This document shows, piece by piece, positions 10,973 to 23,059 of a stretch of DNA of 64,000 nucleotides; positions within the stretch are counted from its first letter, which is position 1, and every line of letters begins with the position of its first letter. The DNA comes from Prionace glauca (taxonomy: Eukaryota; Chordata; Chondrichthyes; Carcharhiniformes; Carcharhinidae). The notes below the pieces were generated by a model, which worked only from the letters and a program-made list of their open reading frames with translations, was not told where the DNA came from and made no database searches. Where the stretch lies: the NCBI GenBank assembly GCA_037974335.1, contig CM075760.1, positions 36,837,609 through 36,901,608 of the forward strand, written 5' to 3'. The position numbers were made by a program, and so were the translations under genes.

Positions 10973-11847
10973 TGAACATAATCACAATTGTGACACTGAC
11001 GAGCAGAAACTGTGGTCTGTCCAAATGTGTCACTCGTTACCTGGTTGCCATGTCAGTGGGGGATCTGCTGGTCGTTATCCTCGACCTGATATTGAGACAC
11101 ATTCCCATTGTTTATCATGAACAGTTTTATTTCCTGCTGTCTCTCCCTGCCACTGACTGTTCTGTCTGGTTCACCGTCACTTTCACTTTTGATCGATTTG
11201 TTGCCATTTGCTGCCCCAAGCTGAAAAGTAAATATTGCACTGAGAAATCGGCGGCTATGGTTCTGGGAACAGTGACGGTGCTGAGCTGTTTCAAGAACAT
11301 TATCTGGTATTTTATGTTATTAAATACATATTGGCTGCGGAACCTCCCCTGGTTTTGTGATTTCACAGGTGATGTTGTGGAATCTCTGGCCTGGGGAACA
11401 ATTGAGTTCCTCCATTACATTCTAACCCCGTGTGTCCCATTCGTCCTGATTCTGCTGCTCAATGCTCTCACCGTCAGACACATTTTAGTGAGCAGCAGAG
11501 CCCGCAGGAGACTCAGGGCTCACCGCAGCGGGGAGAATCCCAGAGACCCAGAGATGGAGTGTCGAAGGAAATCCATCATTTTGTTATTTGTTATCTCAGC
11601 CAATTTCATCCTCTTATGGTCAACATTCATGATTTATTCAGTATGGAATCGCATGTATGATTTGGGCTATCATTTCACATTAGATTTTTTTGTTATGGAA
11701 TTGGGCTTCATACTGCAACTCACAAGTTGCTGTACAAATACTGTTATTTATGCCGCGACACAAACTCACTTCAGGCAGCAGCTAAAAAATGTACTGAAAT
11801 ATCCCCTTACGCAATTTTTCATCTCAATACAGCCTGAGAGGAAATGA
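10973..11847 (+). CDS. GPR139-like G-protein-coupled receptor, second gene, large exon only
   Basis: The large coding exon of another GPR139-like receptor, beginning in the helix-1 region (NIITIVTLTSRNCGLSKC) after a pyrimidine tract and CAG at 10970-10972, same phase as its neighbour. It is open for 290 residues to the TGA at 11845-11847 and contains all helices: helix 2 (VGDLLVVILDL), FTFDRFVAICC at the end of helix 3, ILTPCVPFVLILLLNALTV in helix 5, the basic loop SSRARRRLRA, helix 6, and TNTVIYAATQ in helix 7. No matching first exon was found between 9244 and 10972. It may lie unrecognised, be lost, or be shared with the gene at 6470, whose exon 1 ends in the same phase. Sequence is clearly diverged from its two relatives here. 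Confidence 0.8.
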
Positions 11848-11899
11848 CAACAACAAGACCTCTGACTCTTCCTATTGGGCATTCAAACTGTAAATCACC

Positions 11900-12700
11900 A
11901 AACAACCTCACAGAGACAGAAAGAGTGAAAGATAGAGAGAGAGGACAATGTTAGCAAAAGTGAGATTGATAGGCAAAGAGTGGCACAGAGAGGGAAAGGG
12001 ACAAAGACTTGGAGAGCAACAGAATTTGAAAGCGTTTCTAACAGGTACAGGAAAATAAACAGGGAGACAGACAGAAAAAAGAGAGACAAAGAAAGTGTCT
12101 CACAGAACGAGACAGACAGAAAAAAGAGAGACAAAGAAAGAGTCTCACAGAACGAGACAGACAGAAAAAAGAGAGACAAAGAAAGAATCTCACAGAACGA
12201 GACAGACAGAAATAGTGAGGAAAATGGCGAGGGAGATATACAGGGAATGAGAAAGGGAGACAGGAAGACAGATTGGAAGTTGTAATAAGAGAGGGAGAGG
12301 GAGACAAGGGGGGAAGCGGGAGACAAAAAGTGAGGCAGAGGGAAATAGCCAGAGACAGATAGAAACAGAGATATAGAGACACAGAACAGGAGCGAATGGG
12401 AAAGAGTGAGACTGAAAAAGTACAATGGATAAAGCAAGAGCAAAAGTCAGAGTGAGGTGGGGGAGGCAGACAGACAAATAAGTAAAAGAGGGACAGGGAG
12501 TGGGAGAAGGAGAGTGACACTGAGGTGGGGGGGGGCAGGAAAGACAGAGGAAGAGGGTAGAAAGAGGGAGAGTGGGGAAGAGGCGGGGAGACAGCAAAAG
12601 GCAGAGTGAAACACTGAGAGAGTCAGAGGCACAGAGAGAGAGCCACAAGAAACATAGAAAGAGGCAGAGAGATATATTTAAGGACTTTAACGATAATCAT
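11900..12700. repeat. Purine-rich tract containing a 45-bp tandem repeat
   Basis: About 800 bp of GA-rich DNA. At 12064-12198 a 45-bp unit (starting gagacagacagaaaaaagag) occurs three times with few changes, plus a 14-bp partial copy. The unit is a multiple of three, so it makes a false 15-residue repeat in one frame. Not coding. Confidence 0.9.
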
Positions 12701-12819
12701 CAGGTGGAGCTTTGGAAGATTAGCTCCCTGATTGAGGCGGTTAATGCTATCCAATCCGGGAGCCCTGCAGACATATATAATATGGTGTGTCAGGGTAACC
12801 AGAATTCAGGGCGTGTACA

Positions 12820-13060
12820 CTCAGGTGTGGATGTGATGGACTGGTGGTTTTATCACCAGAGCATTAATACAGAAACTCATGTTCTGGGCACACGGGTTCC
12901 GATCACATCACTGCGGATGGTGGAACTTGAATCTCGTGACCATAAAAAACATTGCCCATTTTCAGAAAGACCCATCTGGTTTCTCAGTGTCCTAGGGAAG
13001 GGCCACAGCAATGTGGTTGACACTTAATTGCCCTCTGAACATGGGCAACTAGGCGGCACA
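12820..13060 (+). repeat. SINE-like interspersed repeat, plus orientation
   Basis: Same family as 9885-10175: 'gtggttttatcaccagagca', 'gatggtggaacttgaatctc', 'ggccacagcaatgtggttga' and 'cttaattgccctctgaacat' in order. Confidence 0.6.
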
Positions 13061-13159
13061 GTTGCAAAGGCAGATGCCTTGAGTTGGCTACAATTAACGG
13101 ACACTGGTCATATCCCCAGTGGAAGAGACAGTAATCATGAACTTTTTCAAAACTTTCCC

Positions 13160-14580
13160 AGTGACAGCCAATAATATTCGGCTATGGATACAAAATTACC
13201 CAGTCCTCAATAAACTGAAGCAGCGAGCGCTGATGGGGAAAACCAAAAGGCCGTTACAGCCTGAATTACACCCATATTGGATGGCAGAGAGCAGCTGACT
13301 GTGGAAGATGGCACACTCTTATGGGGTTTAAGAGTGTCACCCTCAGCCAAGGTTCACCATCCCATCCTCGCGGTACTCATGGCCACCCAGGAGTGACAAA
13401 CTGAAGAACCTCCAAATTGCCACGTCTGTGGCCAGGTATGAATACAGGGATTTGGTTGTGGGTCAGTGTTGGCAATGTCAACAAGGGACGAATGTCACCA
13501 GTCACTACTCTTCACACTTGGGAATGGCTGGAACGGCCGTAGACGTGGCTGCACATGGACAGTGTCGGACCGTTCATGTGGTCTAAGTTCCTGATGATGA
13601 TAGATGCTGATTCAAAGTGAATGGCCGTACACAGGGTGAGTCAATCAAACACAAAGACAAGAGTGCAGGAATTTCATGCCTCTTTCTTGACACCCGGGAT
13701 CCCGCAGGTGTTGGTTTCTGAAAATGGACCACCCTTTATGAGCCAGGAATTTGTGCATTGCATGAAGTTGAACAGAATTTAACGCGTTCGGACAGTGCCT
13801 ATTTTACCCTCATCCAGCAGCCTGGCAGAAAGAGTGGCCCAAACACTAAAAACAGGTTCAAAAAACCATCCCACAGCCTCCGTTGACAGCAAACTATCCA
13901 GATTTCTCTTCAATTGCAGGACAACATGCCCCCAATCACCACTCCCCCCCCCCCCCCACCTCAACAAATGGAATAGCCCAAGTAGAGTTGCTCATGATCA
14001 CACTTCCCAAAGTTAAGTCTGATTTTCCGGGGGAGGGAGCTGAAACCCAGAACCGTTCCCATCAACTGGGACAGGCACTTAAAGGCAGTTGTTAGGCGAT
14101 TAGTTAAGAATCATGGCAATGGATCCGCGTGGTTCTGAGGCACGTACAGGTCAGGAACAGGGCCAGTTTCCTCTCAAGTCAGCTTGGGAGATGCCATCCT
14201 ACGGGAATGTTTCAAACATCTACAAACCATGAAACCCCAAGACATGCAGGGAAAATCAATTCCCAGCACATCCGGAACTTTGGAAAGAATTCCAGGTACT
14301 CCGGCTCCTGCTCTCCATCTCCACCAGTGAGAAACTCGGAGTTGAAATGGAAACAGTGGGCTTCGAATCTCGACCACATTGTCTCCCGATAAAGGGAACT
14401 CGGGCCACAACGCTCATGGTGGAAGAGGCGAGCTCGGGTCTGCTGAACCCCACTGAGGCTGAGCAGGAGGAACCGGACCCAGCATTGAAATTCCAAACAA
14501 AGGCTTCCAAGGCTGTCAGCCCTCGGCGGTTACTCAGACCTAGAGGTGGAGGGGTGTAATAACTTAAAATTGATGAATGA
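13160..14580 (+). mobile_element. Ty3/Gypsy-like LTR retrotransposon fossil, pol (integrase) part
   Basis: Broken remnant of a Ty3/Gypsy pol region. The order of the family is visible: an end of the RNase H/linker region, an integrase zinc-binding-like stretch around 13330-13480, and integrase core similarity around 13540-13760 (for example VSENGPPF), followed by a C-terminal pol region to about 14560. It carries many breaks and no LTR pair was recognised, so it looks old and truncated at both ends. Confidence 0.65.
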
Positions 14581-14589
14581 GTTGGACAT

Positions 14590-14930
14590 CGTCAAATATA
14601 AACTACGGAACGGAGGCCTGTGAAATCTGCCTATTGAGGGATCTCCACAGACGTAAGCTGCAGAGCGTGCAACGCTGAGAGTTGGGGAAAGTGAGGGAGT
14701 TTAGGGAAGTGGATAGAGAGGTGTTGCTGTGTCTTGTGTCCCTTACCACCCGTTCCATACTGCCATGTCCAGTTGGGTAGGTGTTGACCAGACATTACAG
14801 TTCAGAAAGTGACGTGGGACAAACGGAAGCAGCTGGTTGTTGAAAAGTCCTTGGAAGGAAAAGTGAGGGAATTTTCTGAGTAGCTCCTGCTGATGCCAGA
14901 GCTTCACGAAGCATTCCTGATGTTGTTAAT
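14590..14930. other. Intergenic stretch, nothing recognised
   Basis: Lies after the Gypsy fossil. It may contain terminal sequence of that element, but no direct terminal repeat partner was found in the window. Confidence 0.3.
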
Positions 14931-15075
14931 GTTCTAGGTACGAATCCCGAAACTGCAGCTGATGGAATTTGAATTAAATAAAAATTGTCTGGAAATAAAA
15001 ATCTACTGATGACCATAAAACCATTTTTGATTGTCGAAAGGACCAATTTTTTTCACTAATGTCCTTCAGGAAAGT
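14930..15075 (+). repeat. SINE-like interspersed repeat fragment
   Basis: Carries 'tgatggaatttgaattaaat', 'aaatctactgatgaccataa' and 'ctaatgtccttcaggaaag', matching the family seen at 9885-10175. Confidence 0.6.
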
Positions 15076-15179
15076 AAATCTACCAGGGAGAGGGGAATAA
15101 AGCAAAGGTGAATTAGCTGAAGTGGAACGAGAGAACAGGGCCAGTAAGACTCAGATAAAGAGCAGAAATAGTGTGGCTC

Positions 15180-16300
15180 CTAATTAAAGAGGGTCTGCCA
15201 GACTGAAGTGCATTTGTTTCAATACAAGAAGTGTAACAGGTAAGGCTGATGGACGTAGAGCTTGGATTCGTTCTTGGAACTGTGAGGTTGCTGCTATTAC
15301 AGAGACTTGGTTAAGGAATGGAGAGAAATGACAGCTTAACGTACAAGGATACAGATGATTCAAGCAGGATAGAGAGTCATGTAACGGGGAGGGACATTTT
15401 CAAGACTGGTAGGGAGAATATTGCAGCAGTACTGCAGGAGGACTGCACCCAATGTACTTCGCATGGCTTATACAGCGAGGCAGTATGGGTAGAGTGCAGG
15501 AATAGGAAGGCTGTAGTCACAAGATGCGACATTTTCTATTGGCCTCCCAACAACCAGCGGGAGATTAAGAAACAGGTATGAATGAGATTTTGACAAGGTG
15601 TTAAAGTAACAGGATTGTTGTGGTGGGAGAGTTAACTTCCTCAAAATTGATAGGGACTCATTTTGTGCTCAGTGTGTGGATGGGGCAGTGTTTGTAAGGA
15701 GCATCCAGGAGGGCTTCCCGAAACATTATATAGATAGTCCAACTAGAGAAGCGGCTGAACTGGACCTGGCAATAGGGAATCAGCCTGGACAGGTGGTCGA
15801 CATTTCGGTGAGGGAGCAGTTGGGGAACAGAGACCACAACTCAGTAAGCATTAAGGTACGGACAGAGAAAGGTAAGCGTAATACTCAAGTGAAGACATTA
15901 AACTGGGGGAAGGCTAATTATAACAATATTAGGCAGAAACTGAAGAATGTAGATTGGGGCAGATGTTTGAGAGCAAATCAACATCTGGCACATGGGAGGC
16001 TTTGAAGTGCAAGTTGATAGCAATTCCAGACTGGCACATTCCAATGAAGATGAAGGATAGGTATGGCAAATTTTGGAAACATTATAAAATGAGATAAATT
16101 ATGAGCCTAGTCAAAGCGAAAAAGGAAGATTTTTTCTAGCCTAGGAAGACACAAAGCAATTATGGAATACAAGAAAAAGAAACTTTAGCAAAGAGTAAGG
16201 AGGGCTAAAAGGGGTCACGAAAATTATTTGGCCGCAGGATGGAGGAAAATCCTAAGGCGTTTTACATTTACATAAAGGGCAAAAGGTTAGCCAGGGAGAG
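15180..16300 (+). mobile_element. CR1-like LINE fragment, endonuclease region
   Basis: Decayed non-LTR retrotransposon. Frame pieces show the AP-endonuclease domain: an N-terminal stretch (CFNTRSVTGKADG, ITETWL), and at 15676-16005 a longer open piece with SPTREAAELDLAIGNQPGQ, VREQLGNRDHNSV and LNWGKANYNNIRQKLKNVDW, which is the C-terminal endonuclease signature of CR1 elements. The linker follows (RRAKRGHENYLA) to about 16290 and the element stops before the reverse transcriptase. Several frameshifts and stops make it non-functional. Confidence 0.85.
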
Positions 16301-16309
16301 GGCTGGCAC

Positions 16310-17425
16310 ACTCTCAGCCTTCTTATTCTTATTGATACAAAGGATTGAAACATCTGCAATCTCCAGAGAAGGAGCAATATTCCTGTTTAACCGTTACATT
16401 CACCAATTCCATGGTAACCATCCTATATACTTTCTACTGTGTATAGGTTGTACAATCTCACTAATACGATGAATCAGGATCGGGTGCATCATAAGGGTGG
16501 CCAGACCTTATGATATAAACAGTGATATTGCCTGGTGAACATGGACTGCAGCGATTCAAGATTGCAGCTCATCACCACTTTGTCAGGGGCAATTAGAGAA
16601 GGACAACAGATGTCAGTGCTGCCCACAACCTATAAATGATTAAAAATTATGTAGTAACAACAGAGACAGAATCTAATCTAATATAGACAGATATGCTAGC
16701 AGAATGATGACATTACCTGACTTGAAGAGTCATGTAAAGCAATGTATGGGATCTCTAGAGTCAGAGAGACAGAGCATGATATAATGTATAAATAAACAGG
16801 TTTTTCTGTGCATGTGATAATTCCAGAAAAAGGAATTTGTCCAATAATAACCAGCAGGTGTCAAATGAAGCAACATCAGATACAGGTTTGAATTCACAAC
16901 TGATTGGGTAACGCTTTCCAAAAATAATAATCGAGAATTAGAACATTATAATTTGAATGACTGGCTCCAGTGTATCACTAACAGAGACAGCTGGGCCTGG
17001 AGTCAGACTGGGACCTGATATAAAGAAACAATCATTTCTGGGGTCTTGGCGCAGGTTTCTTTGTAATGACGAACGATGCAGGGATTTGTGTGGCAAACAC
17101 AGATTGGAAATCCCATGGCAACCGCAGGAGTGACTGACTCCACCCGACTAAGAGCTGCTGTTCTCAAGGAGGGGAGTGGGGTTTAATCATAACGGACTCC
17201 ATAAAGTTCTGTTATCTGAGGTAACAATGATGAATCTGTCAGAGGAACAGAAAACAATCTGTTCCTTCTCATTCTTACAGGCAGTTCCACATATATAGAC
17301 ACAATTAGGACTCAATATGAAAAACTTCATCGGATGAAAAAAAACAGTGCAATAAATGCACTGTTCGATCCAATGCTCATTTGTTCAAAGCTTTGGCTTG
17401 TAAATAGAATTGAATTTCGGAATGG
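16310..17425. other. Intergenic stretch, nothing recognised
   Basis: No conserved frame and no clear repeat. At about 17112-17125 'cccatggcaaccgcagg' resembles half of an RFX/X-box palindrome (GTTGCCATGGCAAC); this is a weak match and may be chance. Confidence 0.35.
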
Positions 17426-17429
17426 TTCC

Positions 17430-17640
17430 TGGCAATTACACACATACACACACACACACATTTAGGCATACACAAACACACACACACACATTCACACACA
17501 CACACACACATTTAGGCATACACAAACACACACACACACATTCACACACACACACAAACACACACACGCATTTAGGCATACACACACACACACATACACA
17601 CACACACACACATTTAGGCATATACACACACACAACATTT
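17430..17640. repeat. CA repeat array with embedded 'tttaggcata' unit
   Basis: The decamer tttaggcata occurs at 17461, 17511, 17571 and 17613, separated by CA repeats, so the array is a compound minisatellite with units of about 42-60 bp. Confidence 0.9.
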
Positions 17641-17649
17641 TTTGTCAAA

Positions 17650-18515
17650 AGATATTAGCACAAGACGGCAGCTGTAAAAAAATTGTACTTTATTCAGTCT
17701 TAATGAAGGATAGGGAGAGGCACAAAGCGAATGCTAGGACAGTTATATAGACGAACCATCAAAATGGTCCCATTCTCAAATTCTAATCTCATGAAGGGTA
17801 TATCTAATTTATTTTCCAAAGTTACTGTGAAATCGGGTTCGATCAGCCTTTCAAGCTGTTCATTCCAGTTCATAACAACTCTTGTGTAAAAGTAAATGAT
17901 CCCATTTTTGTCTCTCTGCTCAGTAGAATAAATCTGTGCCCATGGGTTGCTGACCGTCCTCCCAATTGAAATATTCTCTCTTTAGTTAACCTACTTACAG
18001 CTTCATGATTTTGAATACGAATAGAAGTGTTCAAAAGACTGACAAGGAGTAGAGAGCGGCACCGAGAGAGTTAGGAGAAAGAAAAATGGAGCGCTGACAG
18101 ATAAAGGCCCAGGAACAAAAAATAAGTAGCATATGGAGAGAAAATGATCAAACAATACAAGATAACAGCTATCATTCCCTCCCTTCACAGAACCTGGGGG
18201 AACTCAGTGAATATCCCACTGACCATCCAGTTACGTCCGGGAATGCAAACTCTGAATCGATTACATCAGGCTTATTTGTAAATGTCACCACAATGAGGTC
18301 TGTGCGACTCTGCCCTGACTCTGTGGGCAGATATAGGCCGCACTGACAGATGTTCTCACCAGATTGTGGTCTCTGGATTTATTTTCTGCTCGGAAGTGAG
18401 ATGTGCGGTTTGGAACCGGCAGCATGAAACAGGAAGTTGTGTTACCTGAGAATGAAACAACCGGGGCCAGTTTGATGTTATCACCGTGAACAGTCTTCCT
18501 GCCTGTGAGGGTGAA
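17650..18515. other. Intergenic stretch, nothing recognised
   Basis: AT-rich single-copy-looking DNA without a supported frame. It would hold the intron and V exon if the leader-like exon at 18521-18589 were a working V gene, but no V exon is seen. Confidence 0.35.
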
Positions 18516-18520
18516 CTCAC

Positions 18521-18589
18521 TCTGAAAACATCAAGAACAGTCAGACAGACTGCTGCCGCTCTCAGCATTACATTCACCTCCATTCCCAT
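18521..18589 (-). other. Possible orphan signal-peptide exon of an Ig/TCR-type V gene
   Basis: On the minus strand a 23-codon frame starts with an ATG and reads VMLRAAAVCLTVLDVFR after a short N-terminal extension, a typical hydrophobic leader, then meets a consensus GTGAGT donor. V-segment leaders look like this. However, the exon ends in phase 0, whereas the TCR V exon in this window needs phase 1, and no V-domain exon follows within about 1 kb. It may be a relic of a lost V gene or coincidence. Confidence 0.25.
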
Positions 18590-19179
18590 TTTAAGGAACC
18601 AAGAAAATGATCATATTTGGGGTTTACATAAATTTATTGAAGGGAAGATGGACTGAAGATTATCACTAATAGAAAAGAGGGAAATTAAGGCATCTTTTTT
18701 CTTCGGACGTGTTCTAAAATAGAAACTTTCAGTGTTGTGTGACAGAAATCGAGGAGAGAGATTAAGTGAGTGAACTGGCCTGTTTCTGGCACTGAATTTT
18801 CCTCCGATGAGACTTTTTGCTTCATCATTTCAGTCACAAGGTGCCTTAAGCAAAATAAAAGATTTTTATTTCCAACTTGGAACTAGATTGGCTCCTAGAT
18901 ACTTGTTTAATTGAATTAATGGATACGGACAGAGCAAAGAGAAGTTATCTGATTTAGTTGCAGTCTGAGACAGAGAAAGAAAGGAGAGAAGTTCAGTGAG
19001 TCATCTGAAAGATGCATTGCCTTGGCAGCGGAATGGCCAGCTGCACATCCCATTCAAGGGCGTCCAGGGCAATTCATTAACTTTGGGTATTGAATCAGGC
19101 AAAGAATGTGTAACTAAATATTGAATAAGTTACCATAACTAATTGCCCTTATAAGATGGTGATGAGAATTGCTGCGAAA

Positions 19180-19400
19180 TCTGTGGTGTATGTCCTCACA
19201 CCGCGCTGTTACAGACGGTGTTCTTGCATTTCATTCAAGCAACAGTGAAGGAAGGGCGATATTTTTCCAGGTCAGGTATATGATTGACTTGGAGTGGAAC
19301 TTACGGGTGATACTCCCAAGGAACTTCTACCCCATCCTTCCAAATGGTAACAGGCGTGTATTTGGCAGGTTTTGCCGAGGAGTCTTGGTCAGTTTCTGAA
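19180..19400 (+). repeat. Shark interspersed repeat ('ggaagggcgatattt' family), plus orientation
   Basis: Includes 'gcaacagtgaaggaagggcg', 'ttttccaggtcaggtatatg', 'gacttggagtggaacttacg'. Related copies sit at 20200-20470 and 31010-31300. Confidence 0.6.
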
Positions 19401-20199
19401 GTGAAACTTGAATACGGTATACAATACTTCTGTTGTTTGTCGGTGGTGGAGAGAGTGAGCATTTGGAAATGCTGTGCCAGTCAAGCCGGCTGCTCTGTTC
19501 TAAATACATTAAAACTTCTTGAATGTTGTTTGAGCTGCACTTATTCAAGCAAGTGGAGAGAACCCTCTTTCATCCTCAGTTGTGGCTTGTAGACAGTGGA
19601 CAGGTTTGGGGAGTCAGGACGTCGGTTACTCACAGCAAGCTGACCCGAAATTCCATCCGGAGCTTTTATATACCTAGTTAATTCAGCAATTAGTCAATGG
19701 TAACCCTAACGATGTTTATAGTGGGTGATTCAGTATTGTAATATCATTGAATGACAAGGAGCAATGGATAGATTCTCTGTTTTTGGAGATGGTCATTGCC
19801 TGGCGCTAATATTACTAATAATCTCCAAATCACAAAAAATAAATAAGTATTTCACATATTATTTTCAGCAATTTATTTGGTATGCATATAATTGCAGTTT
19901 ATTTAATGCAGTTTTTTGAGATTCAAATTTATTCAAATCACTTTGGTCTTTCTGTCACCAAAGAATCAAATCTGTCCCAAAATTCAGCGGGAAGTTGAAT
20001 TAAGTCAGACCGCGGATCAGGAGCACCTACCCAGCAGCCTTTGTGCTTTATTGACAAGTAATCACCTCATCACCACACATAAATCTGTGGTAAATTAACT
20101 GGAATCATTTTTAAAATGACTGCATAACTATCAGCCATTCGCAATTTAATAATTGCATTCGCCATTTTCCATTCATTCATAAGGATTAGTACATCTCAC

Positions 20200-20470
20200 A
20201 TTGATTTATAGAAGGTGGGCGATGCTGCTGAGGGCACCATTTATTCCCCATTGCTAATTGCATTCGGTAAACTGCGGGTGAGCGCCCTTCATGAACTGCT
20301 GCAAAACCTGCTGTGTAGTTATATCCACAGTGCTGTTAGGGAGGGTGCTTCTACATTCCGATCCAGCGACATAAAAATACAGCAATATACGTCCAATATA
20401 TGTCCAAAAGAGGTTTCTTAGTGCCTTGGAGTGGAATTTCCAGGCGAGACTGTTCCAATTCACCAATTAT
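20200..20470 (+). repeat. Shark interspersed repeat ('ttattccccattgctaattg' family)
   Basis: Contains 'ccatttattccccattgcta', 'ccttcatgaactgctgcaaa', 'cacagtgctgttagggaggg', 'ccgatccagcgacataaa' and a 'ccttggagtggaatttcc' end, in the family order. It is the 5' and middle part of the repeat also seen at 19180. Confidence 0.65.
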
Positions 20471-20559
20471 CATAAATCCATAAAGATGAAGAATGATTTC
20501 ATCAATTATATTCAGCACTTTGTTAAAGGAAATACTGGGGATTCTGGAAACTGAACCAA

Positions 20560-21145
20560 AAAAAAACTGTAAATGCTGTAAAATCTCAACAGGTCTGAGA
20601 GCATCTGTGGAGAGAGAATAGAGTAAGAGGTCTGACAACACCAGATTTGAGTCCAACCAATTTATTTGATCGTAAATTTTATTTAATAGCATCTTCATAT
20701 CATGAGAGAGAATAGAGCCAACGGTTCGAGTCAGGATGGCCCATTATCATTTCGAGGGAATTGAAGAGGGTGATGAAATTGGGAAATGATGAGGCTGGAT
20801 AGGGATGAGGAAGATTTTGTTTTCGGATACTGTTAGTGATTGAGGCCTTGATTAGATTAGTTAGGATGTAGAAGTTGATTATGATATTTGGGATCGTATA
20901 TGAATTGACACAAATTGTGTGTGTCTCAAAATAGTGTATAGAATTAAACAGTAGATATTTTAACGATTCCTTTCTCACAGGAAAGTTATTCAGCTTCTCT
21001 GACACCTTGTTAGAAACAATGATGATCTGTCCAATGCATCAGCAATACTCTTCCGAAGCATTCTCCAGATTCGAAATGTTGTCCCGAATCTGTCTCCACA
21101 GATGTTGTCAGACCTGCTGAGATTTTCTGTTTGTTTTAAATGTTT
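20560..21145. repeat. Inverted pair of 'cagatgttgtcagacctgct' repeat relics
   Basis: A reversed copy near 20575-20625 (caacaggtctgagagcatct) and a direct copy near 21095-21140 (agatgttgtcagacctgctg) face each other. Near 20630-20700 a relic of the 'cgaaagct...aataaa' repeat also occurs in reverse. Short and diverged. Confidence 0.5.
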
Positions 21146-21149
21146 AATT

Positions 21150-21960
21150 CTATACAATAGGTAACTGAACTTTGCTTCGTATAATTTATTGATATTAACA
21201 TTTATTGACATTTTATTGGCTTTTCTGTCACCAAGGAATAAAACCTGTCCCAGAATTCAGCAGGAAATGGAATTAATTTAGACCGAGGATAATGAACAGC
21301 TACCCAGCAGCCTCTGCGCTTCATTGTCAAGTAATCACCTCATCATCACACAGAAAGTCCTGATACATAGCTGGAGTGTGTGTTGACTTTCAAAGTGATG
21401 ATATAAATGTGACCACCCATATCTCATGTGAAGTTACTGAATCTTTAAATCCCTATTCATTATTGCACAGTTGTGGGAAATAATGTAACACTTGTAGTTG
21501 TCCAGTGAGTCTCACAACCTTTCTGTTGCCACATTATTTACTTTGCAGCCTGATCGCTTCACTAATTTGGGTGAGGGCATGTTGAGTAATTTGTGCATAT
21601 GAAAGAGCCACATGTTTCAAATATTACAAATCTCCCTCGTCAGCCCAATCATGCTCCTTCTTTTTATCTTGGAAAGGAAGATTCAGCATCAGCAGAGAAA
21701 TGGACTATCCGCGCCGCAGGAAATCTCGTCTTCCTCATTGTGAGGATCAGTTTGCTAACTCCCGATAAACTCAGGATGGATTTCACCCAGAAACTCTGGA
21801 AGGATTGAATATATTAGGCTGACTGCAACATGGAATAAAGGAGCTGATTCAATATATGAAGTAGTCAAACACAAATATGGGAATGTAGAACAACATCTTT
21901 CAGTACCATCTATCAATGCATTCATCAATCAATTCACTGATTCCTCATTGAATATATTCA
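21150..21960. other. Intergenic stretch, a local duplication only
   Basis: A block at about 21215-21350 (ccaaggaataaaacctgtcc, agcagcctctgcgcttcatt, agtaatcacctcatc) repeats a block at about 19955-20075 with the same order, a dispersed duplication 1.26 kb apart. No gene seen. Confidence 0.5.
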
Positions 21961-21964
21961 GGCA

Positions 21965-22710
21965 TCCAGCTGTCATTCATCGAGTCATAGAGTCATAGAG
22001 GTTTACAGCATGGAAGCAGGCCCTTCGGTCCAACTTGTCCATGCCTCCCTTCTTTTTAACCTGCCAGCTAGTCCCAATTGGCTGCATTTGGCCCATATCC
22101 CTCTATACCCATTGTACGCATGTAACTATCTAAATGCTTTCTAAAAAGATACTGCCTCTACTATTACCTCTGGCAGCTTGTTCCAGACACTCAACACCCT
22201 CTCTGTGAAACAAGTTTGCATTTCCTCCCTCTCATCTTAAATCTATGCCCTCAAGTTTAGGGTCTCCTAATTTTGAGAAAAAATATTGACTATCCATCTT
22301 GTCTATGCCCTTCATTATTTTATAGATCTCTCCAAGGTTACCCCTCAGCCTCCTACACTCCAGAAAAAAAAAGTCCCATTCTAGTTAGCCTATCCTTATA
22401 ACCAAACCATCAAGTCCAGGTAGCATCCTAGTAATCTTTTTCTGCATTCTTTCTAGTTTAATAATAGTGTGACCAGAATTGCACATAATATTCCAAGTGT
22501 GGCTTTAACAATGTCTTGTACAACTTCAACAATTCGTCCCAACTCCTGTATTCAATGTTCTGACTAGTGAAACCAAGCATGCTGAATGCTTTCTTCACCA
22601 GTCTATCTACCTGTACTCTACTTTGAAGGAGCTATGAACATGTACCTAGAGATCTCTTTTACCTGTAACTCTCCGCAACGTGCTACTATTGACTGATTCA
22701 TCCAAGTATA
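21965..22710 (-). mobile_element. CR1/L2-like LINE 3' region, minus orientation
   Basis: Starts with the reverse tail 'agtcatagaggtttacagca' and 'gcccttcggtccaacttgtc', then runs into text that is the reverse complement of RT C-terminal LINE sequence (cacaccatccttataaccaa-type blocks, 'accagaattgcacataatat', 'tgctgaatgctttcttcacc'). Non-coding now, moderately decayed. Confidence 0.75.
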
Positions 22711-22764
22711 ATTCATTCAACAGTCATTCATTCCTGCATCAAAAATCGTGTATTTATTTTTTTC

Positions 22765-23040
22765 ATAGATGGTGACGTAATATTAATTTATCAGATCCAG
22801 TGATCCAGAGGCCCAGGGAAATGATGTGAGAACAGGGATTTAAATCGGGCCGTTGGAACTGGTGGAATTTGAATTCAATTAATAAATGTGGAATAGATTC
22901 TAATGGCGACCATAGGAACCTCTCTGATTCCCCAATGGAGGAAATCTGCCATCGCCACCTGGTCTCACAAGGATGTGACTCCAGATGGACAGCAAAATGA
23001 CTGACTGACATTCAGAAGTTGCCAAGAAAACGAGTCAGTT
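22765..23040 (+). repeat. SINE-like interspersed repeat, plus orientation
   Basis: Matches the 9885-10175 family: 'gatccagaggcccagggaaa', 'ggtggaatttgaattcaatt', 'ggaaatctgccatcgccacc', 'gatgtgactccagatggaca'. Confidence 0.65.
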
Positions 23041-23059
23041 CAAGGGAATTTGGGACAGG

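Noticed and set aside
10973-11847. Second receptor as an intronless retrocopy
   Set aside because: The exon begins exactly at an acceptor at the family's intron position and lacks helix-1 coding from exon 1, which a retrocopy would include.
11895-12648. Long Leu/Ser-rich minus-strand frames
   Set aside because: They are the complement of the GA-rich tract with its 45-bp tandem repeat and show no protein-like composition.
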